Under the pieces are notes generated by a model. That model was not told the origin of the DNA. It saw nothing but the letters and a program-made list of their open reading frames with translations, and ran no database searches. A stretch of 64,000 nucleotides of DNA from Methylobacterium sp. Leaf104. GTDB taxonomy: Bacteria; Pseudomonadota; Alphaproteobacteria; Rhizobiales; Beijerinckiaceae. The position numbers were made by a program, and so were the translations under genes. The stretch covers positions 1-64,000 of the forward strand of contig NZ_LMMZ01000040.1 in NCBI RefSeq assembly GCF_001422885.1, written 5' to 3'. Of the stretch, positions 51,124-60,643 are shown in pieces; position 1 is the first letter of the stretch; each line of letters begins with the position of its first letter.

Positions 51124-51579
51124 TCAGCCGACGCGCAGGAGAAGGGCGACGGCGGCGACCGCGATGACGGCGAAGGTCGCCAGGATTCCGCCTCCGCGAC
51201 ACACGAACTGGCTCGGCGCGTTCTTCGGCGCGAACATCCCGAAGGGGTGCAGCACGCGCGCGATGACGAGCCCGATCAGGAGGCTGCGCACCAGGGTCGG
51301 GCCGCCACCTCCGGCCTCCAGCAGGCCGATGAGGAGGAGGGCCAGCGGCACATACTCCCCGAAATTTCCCTGCGCGCGGATCCGCTTCTCCAACCCTGCA
51401 TTGCCGCCGTCCCCGTGCAGGACATCCGCGGAGACGCGGCCGGCCATGACCCAGGCGGAGAGCCCGACATAGAGGAGCGCGAGCACCGCCCCGTAGAAGG
51501 CCGTCGAGGCGGGATAGATCACGTAATCACTCCGATGGATGGTAATGCGGGGAGCAGGGTCCGGCGTGGGCAGGATCAC
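51124..51579 (-). CDS. MAPEG-family membrane protein
   Basis: A 151-residue protein with four hydrophobic helices. The MAPEG signature is visible: RIRAQGNFGEYVPLALLLIG in helix 2 and VIARVLHPFGMF in helix 3. Family members include glutathione S-transferase-like and eicosanoid-metabolising membrane enzymes. In bacteria the substrates are mostly unknown. It is followed upstream by the catalase-family gene on the same strand, about 78 bp apart, which hints at a shared oxidative-stress role. Confidence 0.85.
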   Translation of the reverse strand: MILPTPDPAPRITIHRSDYVIYPASTAFYGAVLALLYVGLSAWVMAGRVSADVLHGDGGNAGLEKRIRAQGNFGEYVPLALLLIGLLEAGGGGPTLVRSLLIGLVIARVLHPFGMFAPKNAPSQFVCRGGGILATFAVIAVAAVALLLRVG

Positions 51580-51656
51580 GAACCGTGAATCCCTGGGGCG
51601 ACCCGATCCTGTGCTTCAGGCAGCGATGGGACGGAGACCCGGCACCGGCCGGGTTC

Positions 51657-52778
51657 TCAGCGCCGGGCGCCGGGTTCGTGGATGGGACACCCATTGAAAC
51701 GCTGCCGGAACTCGGCCGAGTGCGCGTAGGGACTCTTGCGCGCCCGATTGATGTTGCCGAGGGGCTGGTGGGCGGCCAGCCCCGTCCAGACGCTGAAGCG
51801 CATCTCTTCGTCGACCGCCTGGACGCGGGCGGCGTCCCAGCTGTCCTGCGGCCGGACCGTGATGAGGCCGACGCGCTGGAACGGCGCATCGGCCTCGCTC
51901 CACTCCACCGTCGGATCTTCGACGGGCTGGCGGTCGAGGTCGCGGCAGAGCTGGACGCGGAACTCCCAGGTGCCCTCGAGGTCGCGCATCTCCGACCGCA
52001 CCGTTTCTCGGATCGCATCGGGACGGCCGGACGCGTCGATCTCGGACCCGGTCAGCGCAGTGAGTGTGGGGGCGACGGGGGCGACGGAGAACTTGGCGAT
52101 GTGCTCGCCGTACCGGAACGGCGTGACGCTGTAATAGGTCTCGCCCAGCGGGTCGACGTTCGGCGCGCCGCCGAGGGAAGCCAGCGTTGTGCTCTCGACA
52201 CCCACGGCGTGCAGCGCCCTGTTGACCCCGCGCAGCACCGTCGAGGCCGCGACCTTCAGGCCCTCGACCCGATCGGTGGTGGCGGCCAACAGCTTCAGGC
52301 TCCCGAGGAACGTCTCGGCGCTCGGCGCCTGGAACACGTTGCCGTTGACCATGATGAAGTCCTGGGTCGTGCCCTCGGCGCCCGGCAGGCGCTCGCCCTC
52401 CGCGTCGAGCACCTTGAGGGCGAGGCCGCGCGGCAGGGAGACGGCGTCCGGCAGGATATCGCCCGCATTCGTCGACAGGCGCAGATAGACCGTGTGCTTG
52501 CCGGGCTTGGCGAAGAGGCCCTGCGCCAGCTCGGGTGGCAGGTTCGCGTCGATCCTTAGGACGCCCTCCAGGATGCCGTGCGCCTTGGCGTGCACCGCGC
52601 GGACCGCGTGCCCGGAATCATCGGCCACGGTCCGCAGGATCTTGTCGAAGGTCTCGTTCAGCCGCGCGATGGTCTCCCCTTCATCGGGCTTCACCTGTTC
52701 GACTTCGGTCGTGTAGCGGACGGGCGCTTGCAGGATCATGGGCTCGGGCGGGATCACGGGCTGGGTACGGTCACGCAT
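51657..52778 (-). CDS. Catalase-family (SrpA-like) haem protein
   Basis: A 373-residue protein of the small catalase-related group. It has AVHAKAHGILEGVLRIDANL near the N-terminus with the distal His candidate, VYLRLSTNAGDILPDAVSLP, and LPRGLALKVLDAEGERLPGA, then TTQDFIMVN. The C-terminal part includes SVWTGLAAHQPLGNINRARK. It is shorter than true catalases (about 480 residues) and lacks their C-terminal domain. It may act as a peroxidase or lipid-hydroperoxide enzyme. The start ATG fits the family. Confidence 0.82.
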   Translation of the reverse strand: MRDRTQPVIPPEPMILQAPVRYTTEVEQVKPDEGETIARLNETFDKILRTVADDSGHAVRAVHAKAHGILEGVLRIDANLPPELAQGLFAKPGKHTVYLRLSTNAGDILPDAVSLPRGLALKVLDAEGERLPGAEGTTQDFIMVNGNVFQAPSAETFLGSLKLLAATTDRVEGLKVAASTVLRGVNRALHAVGVESTTLASLGGAPNVDPLGETYYSVTPFRYGEHIAKFSVAPVAPTLTALTGSEIDASGRPDAIRETVRSEMRDLEGTWEFRVQLCRDLDRQPVEDPTVEWSEADAPFQRVGLITVRPQDSWDAARVQAVDEEMRFSVWTGLAAHQPLGNINRARKSPYAHSAEFRQRFNGCPIHEPGARR

Positions 52779-53258
52779 CCCGGTCGGGACACGCCCGAGG
52801 TGAACCGGCCTGGCGGTCCACCGTTCCGGTCACCCCCCGTTCAAGGCTCCGTGAGCGCGCCGGTTCGGAGTTCCGACACGACGGAATCGTCGGGACCTCG
52901 AATGGGCGGGCGTGCTCCGCCAGGGCTGCCCTGCGCGGTGTCACCGCTTCCTCAGGCCGTCTCGCCCGCCGCGCCCGTCCTCGGGTCTGATCCGGACGGA
53001 TCTCGTTCGAGACGCGGAGGGGAGGGGACGTCGATGCCGATCCGCGGCCCAGTTCCGGGGTCTCAGGTCACGGGGGTGGTCCGCCGGCCCTGTCCGGTTC
53101 GCCCGAACGGGCCGCTGCTCTCAGACGAAGGCCCGCGGACCGCAGCGCAGGTTTTCGTATGCCGGACCCGGACCGCCGCGGCGCAAGTGCCGTCGAGGCC
53201 CTGGGGCCGCGCCGAAGCCCCGGAGCGCCGACATCGCCGCTCCGGGGGCGGGGAGGGT
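52779..53258. other. Intergenic stretch, nothing recognised
   Basis: It lies between two minus-strand genes and should hold the catalase-family promoter. Open frames are Arg/Pro-rich with no start signals. Confidence 0.45.
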
Positions 53259-55505
53259 TCAGGCGGCTTCTTCGTGATAATAGTCGCTGTAGTAGCGTCC
53301 CTTGTAGAATTCGAGACGCTTCAGGGCGGCGATGTCGGCATTGTTGAGGACGACGCCGAGGGTCCGCTCGTGGATCGCGCCGGCGTTCGAGAGTGCCTCG
53401 ACGACGGCATGCTGGGAGGTCTTGCCCCATTCCACGACGTACACGAACGCATCAATGAGGTGAGCGGCGGCCTTGGCATCCGCCACCGACATGATGGGAG
53501 CGAAGTCGACGAAGACGTACTCGTAGGTCCCGCGCGCATCCGACAGGAGCTGGGCCATCGCCATCGACGAGAGCAGCTCGGCCGTGTTGGGAATCCGCTG
53601 CGGCACGACCGCGGGAAGGAAGTCCAGGCCGGTCTCGGTGTCGCGGCAGACCCCGTCCGCGAGGCCCACTGCGCGGCGGAGAACCTCGACGACACCGACC
53701 TCGGCGTGGGGGGTGAGATTGCGGGTGAGGGTCGGGTTGCGCAGGTCGCCATCGATCAGCAGGACCCGGTGACCGGTCTGGGCCACCAGTTCCGCCAGAT
53801 TGGCGGCCACGGTGGTCTTGCCCTCCTTCGGCAGGGACGAGATCAGTCCGATGACCCGCACCTCGCGTCCCAGGCGCGCGATGTCGATCGAGACCTTCAC
53901 GTTGCGCAGAACCTCCGTGTAGCGCGAGAAGGGCGTATCGACGACGTGCCGGAAGCGACTGCCCTTCCCGAGGGCGACCTTCGAGGTGACGTTGATCGCC
54001 GAGGGCAGGCTCGCGCCGGAATCCGGGACCGACGGAAGGATGCCGATGCATTCCAGGCCGGTCTGCTGCTTGATCTCGGCCGGGGTGCGGAAGAAGCTGT
54101 TCAGGAGTTCGAGGCCGATCGCGGCGACGACGCCCATCATGAAGCCCGCGATCGTGCCCGCCGGAACGATCAGCATCGTCTTCGGACCGGATTTCCCAGA
54201 CGGCTCCGTCGCCGGCGTGATCACGCGCGCATCGGTGATCGGGAAGGTCTGCTGCTGCGTCGCCTCCTCGAATTTCTGCAGGAAGCTGTCGTACAGATTG
54301 CGGTAGGTCTGGGACGAGCTCTCGAGTTCCCGCAGCTTGACCTGCGCCTGGCTGCTGGTGCCGGCCTGGTCGACGAGCTTGGAGAGGCTGGTCTCGAGGG
54401 AGACCTCGCGCGCCCGGGCGATGTTGTAGTCGCTCTCATAGGTCTGCGCGATTCTGCGGACCTCGTCGACGATCGAGCGCTTGAGCTCCTCCATCTGGTT
54501 GCGGAGATTCACCGTGGCGCTGTGCTGGGGGCCGTACTTGGCCGACCAATCCGCCTCCTTGCGCGCGGCGTCGAGGTACTGCGCGCGGGCGCGGTTGATC
54601 ACGTCGTTGCGCAGGGCGTCGGCGACCGTCGCATCCGGCAGGTTTCCGTTGCTGATCTCGCGGACGCGGTCGAGGCGGGCCTTGGCTTCCGCCGTGACCG
54701 CCCGCGCCTGGATGAGCTGGCTGTTCACGTCCGCCAGCGACTGCTCGCTCATCAGGCCGCGGCTCGTGTCGACGATGTTGTTCTCGGACTTGAACGCCTG
54801 CACGGCGAGGTCGCTCTGCGTCGCCTGCGCCTTCAGTTCGGTGATGCGCTCCTGCAGCCACCGGCTGGCACGGCGGGTGGCCTGGAACTTCGCGTCCAGC
54901 TCGCCGACCATGTAGGCGTCCGCGATCGCGTTCGCGAGACGGGCCGACTTCTCGGGATTCGTGGTCTGCACATCGACCTGGATGACGTATGTCAGGCCGA
55001 CGCGCTTCGCGGTGACGCGTCGTACGAACGCCTGGATCGCGTCCCGCTCGATGTCCTCCTGCGAGCGCACGGCCGGTTCCGAGTCGTCCCAGGAGAACAG
55101 CGAGAGCAGCGAGCCGATCAGGGACGGCGAGCCCGAGCCGACGAATTCCGGGTCCTTGAGGAGCTGCTGGTCGCGAATCACGGACCGCGCCACGCCCTCG
55201 GATTTCAGGATCTCGACTTGGCTCTCGACGGCGCCGGCATCGACCGGGCCACCGAAATTGACCTCCTGCTTCGAGAGGACATTGTTCTTCCGGGTGTCGA
55301 TCAGCAACTTCACCGAGGCGGTGTAGCGCGGCGCAGACGTGGCGACGTAACCCACGGCCAGGAACATGCCGACGAGCGTACAGGCCAGGATCACGGGCCA
55401 CTGCCGGCGCAGGATCATGACCATATCTTTGAGGTCGAGCTTCTTTGCCGGCCGTTCCTGTGGCTCTTCGGGCATGGGACGCGTCTGGTCCAGCAGCTTC
55501 AGCAT
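53259..55505 (-). CDS. Wzc/ExoP-like polysaccharide co-polymerase and tyrosine autokinase
   Basis: A 748-residue protein. A Wzz domain (about 20-120; helix QWPVILACTLVGMFLAVGYV) precedes long coiled coils and a GNVR-type segment. A second membrane helix is MLIVPAGTIAGFMMGVVAAI. The cytoplasmic kinase has Walker A SLPKEGKTTVAANLAE, Walker A' VLLIDGDLRNPT and Walker B YVFVDFAPI, and the C-terminus is Tyr-rich (YYSDYYHEEAA) for autophosphorylation. It controls chain length and export with the ExoF-like protein at 17400-18716. ATG 55505 with GGGAG upstream is preferred; a TTG 14 codons earlier is possible. It lies far from the other polysaccharide genes, past the curli locus. Confidence 0.92.
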   Translation of the reverse strand: MLKLLDQTRPMPEEPQERPAKKLDLKDMVMILRRQWPVILACTLVGMFLAVGYVATSAPRYTASVKLLIDTRKNNVLSKQEVNFGGPVDAGAVESQVEILKSEGVARSVIRDQQLLKDPEFVGSGSPSLIGSLLSLFSWDDSEPAVRSQEDIERDAIQAFVRRVTAKRVGLTYVIQVDVQTTNPEKSARLANAIADAYMVGELDAKFQATRRASRWLQERITELKAQATQSDLAVQAFKSENNIVDTSRGLMSEQSLADVNSQLIQARAVTAEAKARLDRVREISNGNLPDATVADALRNDVINRARAQYLDAARKEADWSAKYGPQHSATVNLRNQMEELKRSIVDEVRRIAQTYESDYNIARAREVSLETSLSKLVDQAGTSSQAQVKLRELESSSQTYRNLYDSFLQKFEEATQQQTFPITDARVITPATEPSGKSGPKTMLIVPAGTIAGFMMGVVAAIGLELLNSFFRTPAEIKQQTGLECIGILPSVPDSGASLPSAINVTSKVALGKGSRFRHVVDTPFSRYTEVLRNVKVSIDIARLGREVRVIGLISSLPKEGKTTVAANLAELVAQTGHRVLLIDGDLRNPTLTRNLTPHAEVGVVEVLRRAVGLADGVCRDTETGLDFLPAVVPQRIPNTAELLSSMAMAQLLSDARGTYEYVFVDFAPIMSVADAKAAAHLIDAFVYVVEWGKTSQHAVVEALSNAGAIHERTLGVVLNNADIAALKRLEFYKGRYYSDYYHEEAA

Positions 55506-56284
55506 CCCGATATTCTCCCACCGGTCATTTGGTGCGTTCGAAGACAATGTAACAAGGTGCCCTGTCCGAGATCGACCAGGCAGGCTCAGTGTCTGAAGCC
55601 CACTTGGAGCCTATCGCCGGGTTAGGCCGGCAATGCGTGTTTAGAAAGGCATGTCCGCCTGACCATCCCGTCGTGCCGGACCTTGAGGACGGAGGCCCGA
55701 CGTCGTGCCGCCATTCCCCCGCCGGTTCGCCCTGACCCGGGTGCCGCGGATTTCGATGGGCCGACGCATCGACGCTGGAGCCGACCGCTTCGGGGCCGTC
55801 GGCGTTCCAAACGCCGGGTCGCCCTCGGCGATCACCCTGCCGCGATTCGTGCCGTCACCGGTGGGTCCGTGAGGAACGCGGATTCGGCGGACCCCGCCGT
55901 AGATCCCGGGCAAATTCGGTGCCGTCCCGCCCTTTTCACGAGGACGGGCCGTCGCGGTGCAGTAAATCGGCGCGCCGCCGGCGAATCGAACATACGGACG
56001 ATCGAACCCGATGCGTGCGGAGTGAGCGCAAAGACGAGGCTGCGAAACGCATCCGATCGCTGCGCTGACCGGCAATCTTGAGGGGAGCCGGTCCGACCAA
56101 CCAGTCTTTGGACACACCCTCAAAACTGCAACCTCCTACCTGCGCGCTGCAACACGGCAAACCCGGTCGCGGCTGGCTGCGTAGAAGGACTTTAGACCAA
56201 GCAACCCCTCTTACAAGGTGCTGATCCTTAAAAATTTGTGCGCCGCAACGACCGGGATGCGGATGGGAAGTTTTTTTGCCAGGT
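55506..56284. other. Long intergenic region upstream of the autokinase gene
   Basis: About 780 bp. The part near 55530-55620 should hold the autokinase promoter. 56130-56260 is AT-richer. No frame here has protein-like sequence plus a start signal. Confidence 0.45.
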
Positions 56285-56944
56285 CTAGGGTCGGAACGCG
56301 CTCACCGAACCGGATCGGCTGGAGAGGGGATCCCCATTGCTCGACGAGCCGCGCGTGCCGGCAGCCGCGATGAAGTTTCCGCTCAGGAGGTATACGGATC
56401 CGGTGGGAAGCACGCCGCTGCTCCTCTCCAATGGCGCGCGCGGATAGACGCCCCCGCCGGGGACGCTGTCGGCCACTTCGCCCGGCGGCACGGACGGCGG
56501 ATTCGCCGGGACGGCTTCCGTCACGATGTCGCCCGCGACGCCTTCGAAGCCGCGCTGGACATCCTGGTTGCCGGCGACCACCACGGCGCGCTGCATCCGA
56601 AGCGCGATCGTCGGGTTGCTCCGCATGCAGATCACCGCCGCCGCACCCAGCCCGGTGCCGAGTGCCCGCATCTGGTCGGCGGTTCCCTTGCCGTTCAGCG
56701 TCAGAAGGCGGTCGACCAAGTCGGGGCTCCGGAGGGTCGCGTTGCGGACCTCGATCGCCATCGTCCCGCCGCCCGCGCCGAACTGGGTAAGGAGAGAGGC
56801 CGGATCGGCCGCGAGGCGTTCCGCGGACGCCTCGGCCTCGGGCGAGCGCGATGGCATGCATCCGTCCGTCGCGGCCGAAGCGCCGGAGATCGAGAGGCCC
56901 GTGGAGACGACTGCTCCGAAGAGGGCCGCGTAACGTCTGGTCAT
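56285..56944 (-). CDS. Secreted hypothetical protein, 219 aa
   Basis: The signal peptide is MTRRYAALFGAVVSTGLSIS, then GASA. The mature half is helical and contains two Cys (DGCMPSRS, AVICMRSN), with ALRMQRAVVVAGNQDVQRGF. The C-terminal 90 residues are Pro/Ser/Gly-rich. No family is recognised. It reads in the same direction as the autokinase gene but is far from it. Confidence 0.6.
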   Translation of the reverse strand: MTRRYAALFGAVVSTGLSISGASAATDGCMPSRSPEAEASAERLAADPASLLTQFGAGGGTMAIEVRNATLRSPDLVDRLLTLNGKGTADQMRALGTGLGAAAVICMRSNPTIALRMQRAVVVAGNQDVQRGFEGVAGDIVTEAVPANPPSVPPGEVADSVPGGGVYPRAPLERSSGVLPTGSVYLLSGNFIAAAGTRGSSSNGDPLSSRSGSVSAFRP

Positions 56945-57457
56945 TGACCCAAAGCCCTGAACCGGCAGGCACTTCCTGCCCGGACAGCAACTTTAAGCCA
57001 TGTCGCCCGGTTCCACAATCAAATGTCCGCGATATTCACAGATCGGAAACCGCCGATTCGGCGGGCCGATTCTGTAGAACCATGATCCGCATCGGCGCTG
57101 GACTTCGGCTTCGTCGAGTCGCGGCCGGGCACTCTGGGGTGCAATTCGTAAAGGGCGGACGCGTGAACTTGATCACGCTCGCGGCTGCTGGGCGGTCGAG
57201 GAAAACGTCAGTTCGGGACAAGTCACGACGGGACGGATGCCCGGCTGTTCCGTCCGGTGACGGGGTGAGATCGGCCTCGCTCATGGTCCTGAGATTTGCG
57301 GTCCGCGAAGCCAAGGGGCTCGTGACGGTACGGATCTTCGGAATACGCGCCGGTACGGACCCGGTGCTCCCGACGGTCGGGGTCTGCTCACGAGGATTGA
57401 CAGCCGGACGCCCCCGCTTCGTCCTGCGGGCCAAATCTGCGAGGGCGACGACGATCG
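56945..57457. other. Intergenic stretch upstream of the recombinase
   Basis: No convincing gene. No obvious inverted repeats that would mark a res or att site for the recombinase were picked out by eye. Confidence 0.45.
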
Positions 57458-58087
57458 ATGAAGACCATTCTCTACGTCCGGGTGTCCACCGGCGACCAGA
57501 CCATCGCGCACCAGCAGGCCCAGGCGGTGGCGGCGGGCTTTGCCATCGACGAGGTGGTGGCCGATGACGGCGTGTCGGGACTGAGCATCGGCCTGCGCGA
57601 GCGACCGCAGGGGCGCCGGCTGTTCGATCTCCTGCGCCGGGGCGACGTCCTGGTGGTGCGCTGGGTCGACCGCCTCGGCCGCAACTACGCGGACGTCTGC
57701 GATACGCTGCGGGAGATGATGCGGCGCGGCGTCGTGGTGCGCACGGTCATCCATCGGCTCACCTTCGACGGCGCCGCCGCGGACCCGATGCAGCAGGCCG
57801 TGCGCGACGCGCTCATCGGCTTCATGGCGGCGACCGCTCAGGCCCAGGCGGAAGCCATGCGGGAGGCGCAGAAGGCCGGAATCGCCCAGGCGCGGGCGCG
57901 CAGCGATGCCTATCGCGGACGCAAGCCGAGCTTCAGCCGGGCGCAGTACGAGGCCGTGCGTGTCGCCCTCGGCGAAGGCCGGGGCATCTCCGCGATCGCC
58001 GCCGCGACAGGCCTCAGCCGGCAGACTATCTACCGCCTCCGCGACAACGCCGCGGAGGCGGAGGCGGCGCTGGCGCGCTGGGCCTGA
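57458..58087 (+). CDS. Serine site-specific recombinase (resolvase/invertase family)
   Basis: A 209-residue protein. The catalytic domain starts ILYVRVSTGDQT, with the nucleophile Ser in YxRVST, followed by DDGVSGLSIGLRERPQGRRL and VLVVRWVDRLGRNYADVC. The long E helix is present (about residues 105-145). A C-terminal helix-turn-helix (GRGISAIAAATGLSRQTIYR) binds DNA. The size matches Tn3-type resolvases and Hin-like invertases. No transposase or partner is seen nearby, so it may be a mobile-element relic or a DNA-inversion enzyme. Confidence 0.92.
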   Translation: MKTILYVRVSTGDQTIAHQQAQAVAAGFAIDEVVADDGVSGLSIGLRERPQGRRLFDLLRRGDVLVVRWVDRLGRNYADVCDTLREMMRRGVVVRTVIHRLTFDGAAADPMQQAVRDALIGFMAATAQAQAEAMREAQKAGIAQARARSDAYRGRKPSFSRAQYEAVRVALGEGRGISAIAAATGLSRQTIYRLRDNAAEAEAALARWA

Positions 58088-58192
58088 CGCCCGGGCGGGT
58101 GGGAGCGTCGAACGCGGCTTGGGTGCTGCTTCGTATGGTCGCCTCCCGTGCGCGGCCGCATGGGCTAGTCTGGCGGGCCTGGCCGATGCGGG

Positions 58193-58492
58193 ATGACCAT
58201 GGGCGCCGCCACTCTCCTCGGGCTGACCACGCTGGCGTTCCTGGCGCCGCTTCCGCCCGAGCGGTTCCATCCGCCGGAGCCGCCGCCTCGCGGCGTCGGC
58301 TGGGCGGTCTGCGCCGTGGTCGCCCTCCTGCTCGTGGTCACGGTGGTGCCCCTCAGCCTCGCGCTCGCCGACAAGTGGGCCATGGACGCGCATGTGGCCG
58401 AGTGCCGCGCCGCGGGCGGCCGCTTCGTGCCGGTCGCCTCGGTCAACGGGCGGGCCTATCGCTGCGACCAGCCGGAGCGTCCCCGCTCCTGA
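58193..58492 (+). CDS. Small two-helix membrane protein, 99 aa
   Basis: The protein starts MTMGAATLLGLTTLAFLAPL, then a Pro-rich stretch, then a strong helix (VGWAVCAVVALLLVVTVVPL). The C-terminal domain has two Cys (AECRAAGG, YRCDQPE) that may form a disulphide outside the membrane. It lies 105 bp after the recombinase. Function unknown. Confidence 0.6.
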   Translation: MTMGAATLLGLTTLAFLAPLPPERFHPPEPPPRGVGWAVCAVVALLLVVTVVPLSLALADKWAMDAHVAECRAAGGRFVPVASVNGRAYRCDQPERPRS

Positions 58493-58507
58493 CGGGGCAC
58501 CCGAAGT

Positions 58508-60643
58508 TCAGAAATCCGCGTGGATGCGGGTGCCGAAGAAATCGGCCGGCCCGCGGTCGCGGTTGTAGGCCGGGTTCGCCACGTGCTGGTAATTGACCGA
58601 CAGGGTCAGGGCCTTGTTCAAGGCGAAGGCGTAGTAGGCCTCGACCGCGCGCTCGGGCGCGTAGTTGAGCTGGCCGTCGCCGATGAGGAGGCCAACGCCG
58701 CCATTGGCGAAGAAGGCACGGTGACTGGGCGAGATCGCGTTCATCGAGGTGCCGAGGCCCACCGTGTCGCCGGGCCGACCCCAGGCGGTGCCCTTGAGCG
58801 ACACGCCACCGGAGACGGAGCGGTCGATGTCGGTGAAGGACAGGCTCTCGGTGCGGCCGTCATTGGCGCTGAACCGGGCGAAGACGCCGAGGTCCGGCGT
58901 CACCGCCTGTTCGAGGTTCAGGTAGAAGCCGGTCTTGCGCCGCGCGGCCCGGGTGGCGGCGGCCGCGTCGTTGATGTCGCCGAACACCCCGGCCTGGGTC
59001 AGCGACACCACCTCGCGGAAATCGGCGGTGTTGCCGACATTGGTGAAGAAGCCGAGGCGCAGCTTGCCGGGCTGGTCGAGGCCCGGCAGCACGTGGCGCT
59101 CCTCGAACTCGATGGTGGTGCCCGCCCGCCGGAACACGCGCGGGTCGAGGACGTCGCTGGAGGGCTCCTTCGGCACCTGGGTGTAGGCGGCGCGGATGGC
59201 GAATTCGGCGCGGTTGTACTCGACCATCACGCCCTGGGTGAAGCCGGGCAGGTTGGCCGGGAAATCGTAGGCGCCCGAGGCCCAGATGCCCCAGTTCATG
59301 AAGTCGACCCGCGGGTCGTGCGCGTAGACGTTGCCGTCGAAATAGTCGCCGAGCGCGAACTTGCCCGCCACCACGGTGATCCGCTCGATGTCCCGCCGGG
59401 TCGCGACCTGGTTCGGGCCGTCCGGCACGTCCTCGGTCTCGCCGCCGAGGCCGAAGGTCTGGCGCACGAAGTAGCGGTTGGAGCGCAGCTTCGGGAACGG
59501 CGCGCCCGCCTTCTGCGCCTCGCCGTTGACGAAGCCGGCGACGCCGAGGGTCCGGCTCAGGCCGAAGCCCTGGGAGAATTCCGGGTTGTAGTAGAGTTCC
59601 GTGCCCTCGAAGAGCTTGAGCCCCAGGAAGGCGGTGGCGGTGGTGGTCGACTGGACCTGGCGGCCGATCAGGCTCGCCGGGCCGGTATAGGGCGCGCGGA
59701 AGCCCGGCACGCCCTGCGCGATGAAGGTGGTCTGGCCGTGGAGCGAGAAGCGGTCGCCGAAGCCGCCGCCGGGATCGTGCGGGGCGGCCTCGTCGGCCTC
59801 GGGCGGTAGCACGAAGCCGTTCGGATGCCAGGACAGGCGCGCCATCATCTGGTGCGAGGTGAAGGAATCCTGCCGCGTCGTCACCGGGCCGAGGCCCGGG
59901 ATCGTGCCGAGGTCGAAGCGGCCGCTGCCGCCGAGGTCGAGGTAGCGGTAGTCGATCCCGAGGGCGAGGCTCTCGGTCACGGCGAACTGCACGCCGGCCC
60001 CCAGGGTGAAGCCGAGCGCGGAGAGGTCGCGCCGGGCGGCGGTGACGAGCCCGGTGCCGGGGTCGGGATAGCTCGCCAGGATGCGGGCATTGGCGCCCGC
60101 GAGCCCGAAGCTCGCATAGACCAGCGACCGCTCGAAAGCGTAGCCGAAACGCCCGCGCAGGGTGCCGTAGACGTCCGTCTTGGCCCGGATCAGGCCGAGG
60201 CCCGGATCGCCGTCGCCGACGAAGCCGGGCGTGGGCAGGAGCACGGGCCGTTTCAGGTTCGCACCCGCGACATCGGCCTCGATCCCGTAGAGCCAGGGGC
60301 CGGTCTGCCAGTTGTAGCCGCCGAACAGGCCGCCGACGGCGGTCGTCGCGTTGCGGCCGAGGTCCGACCGCCCGGTGGCGTCGCCCGTCCTGAACGCCCG
60401 GACCGGGCGACCGCCGACCGTGGTATCGCGAAAACCGTAGGCCCCGTAGGAATTGCCGGCGCTGCCTTCGATGCCGAGGTACGGGCCGGACCAGTCGACG
60501 AAGGCGGGCCCCGCGGGCGCGGGCCGGGACGGGGCGAGATCGGCGGCCTGCGCACCGGACACGGATGTCAGGGTGAGCAGGACGATGCTGGCGCCCAGCC
60601 CGCGGCTGTGTCCGCCGCGCCCATCGCGATCCGGTCTCGTCAT
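58508..60643 (-). CDS. Double-barrel porin: Omp25-like barrel fused to OprB-type porin
   Basis: A 711-residue outer-membrane protein with a signal peptide (ASIVLLTLTSVSGAQA). Residues about 35-275 form an Omp25/OmpA-like barrel (DWSGPYLGIEGSAGNSYGAY, LALGIDYRYLDLGG). Residues about 295-711 match OprB-type carbohydrate-selective porins (FSLHGQTTFIAQGVPGFRAP, TATAFLGLKLFEGTELYYNP, ending FGTRIHADF). GGGGGCGAC precedes ATG 60643; the longer frame upstream is rejected. OprB porins pass sugars. The fusion puts two barrels in one chain. Confidence 0.85.
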   Translation of the reverse strand: MTRPDRDGRGGHSRGLGASIVLLTLTSVSGAQAADLAPSRPAPAGPAFVDWSGPYLGIEGSAGNSYGAYGFRDTTVGGRPVRAFRTGDATGRSDLGRNATTAVGGLFGGYNWQTGPWLYGIEADVAGANLKRPVLLPTPGFVGDGDPGLGLIRAKTDVYGTLRGRFGYAFERSLVYASFGLAGANARILASYPDPGTGLVTAARRDLSALGFTLGAGVQFAVTESLALGIDYRYLDLGGSGRFDLGTIPGLGPVTTRQDSFTSHQMMARLSWHPNGFVLPPEADEAAPHDPGGGFGDRFSLHGQTTFIAQGVPGFRAPYTGPASLIGRQVQSTTTATAFLGLKLFEGTELYYNPEFSQGFGLSRTLGVAGFVNGEAQKAGAPFPKLRSNRYFVRQTFGLGGETEDVPDGPNQVATRRDIERITVVAGKFALGDYFDGNVYAHDPRVDFMNWGIWASGAYDFPANLPGFTQGVMVEYNRAEFAIRAAYTQVPKEPSSDVLDPRVFRRAGTTIEFEERHVLPGLDQPGKLRLGFFTNVGNTADFREVVSLTQAGVFGDINDAAAATRAARRKTGFYLNLEQAVTPDLGVFARFSANDGRTESLSFTDIDRSVSGGVSLKGTAWGRPGDTVGLGTSMNAISPSHRAFFANGGVGLLIGDGQLNYAPERAVEAYYAFALNKALTLSVNYQHVANPAYNRDRGPADFFGTRIHADF

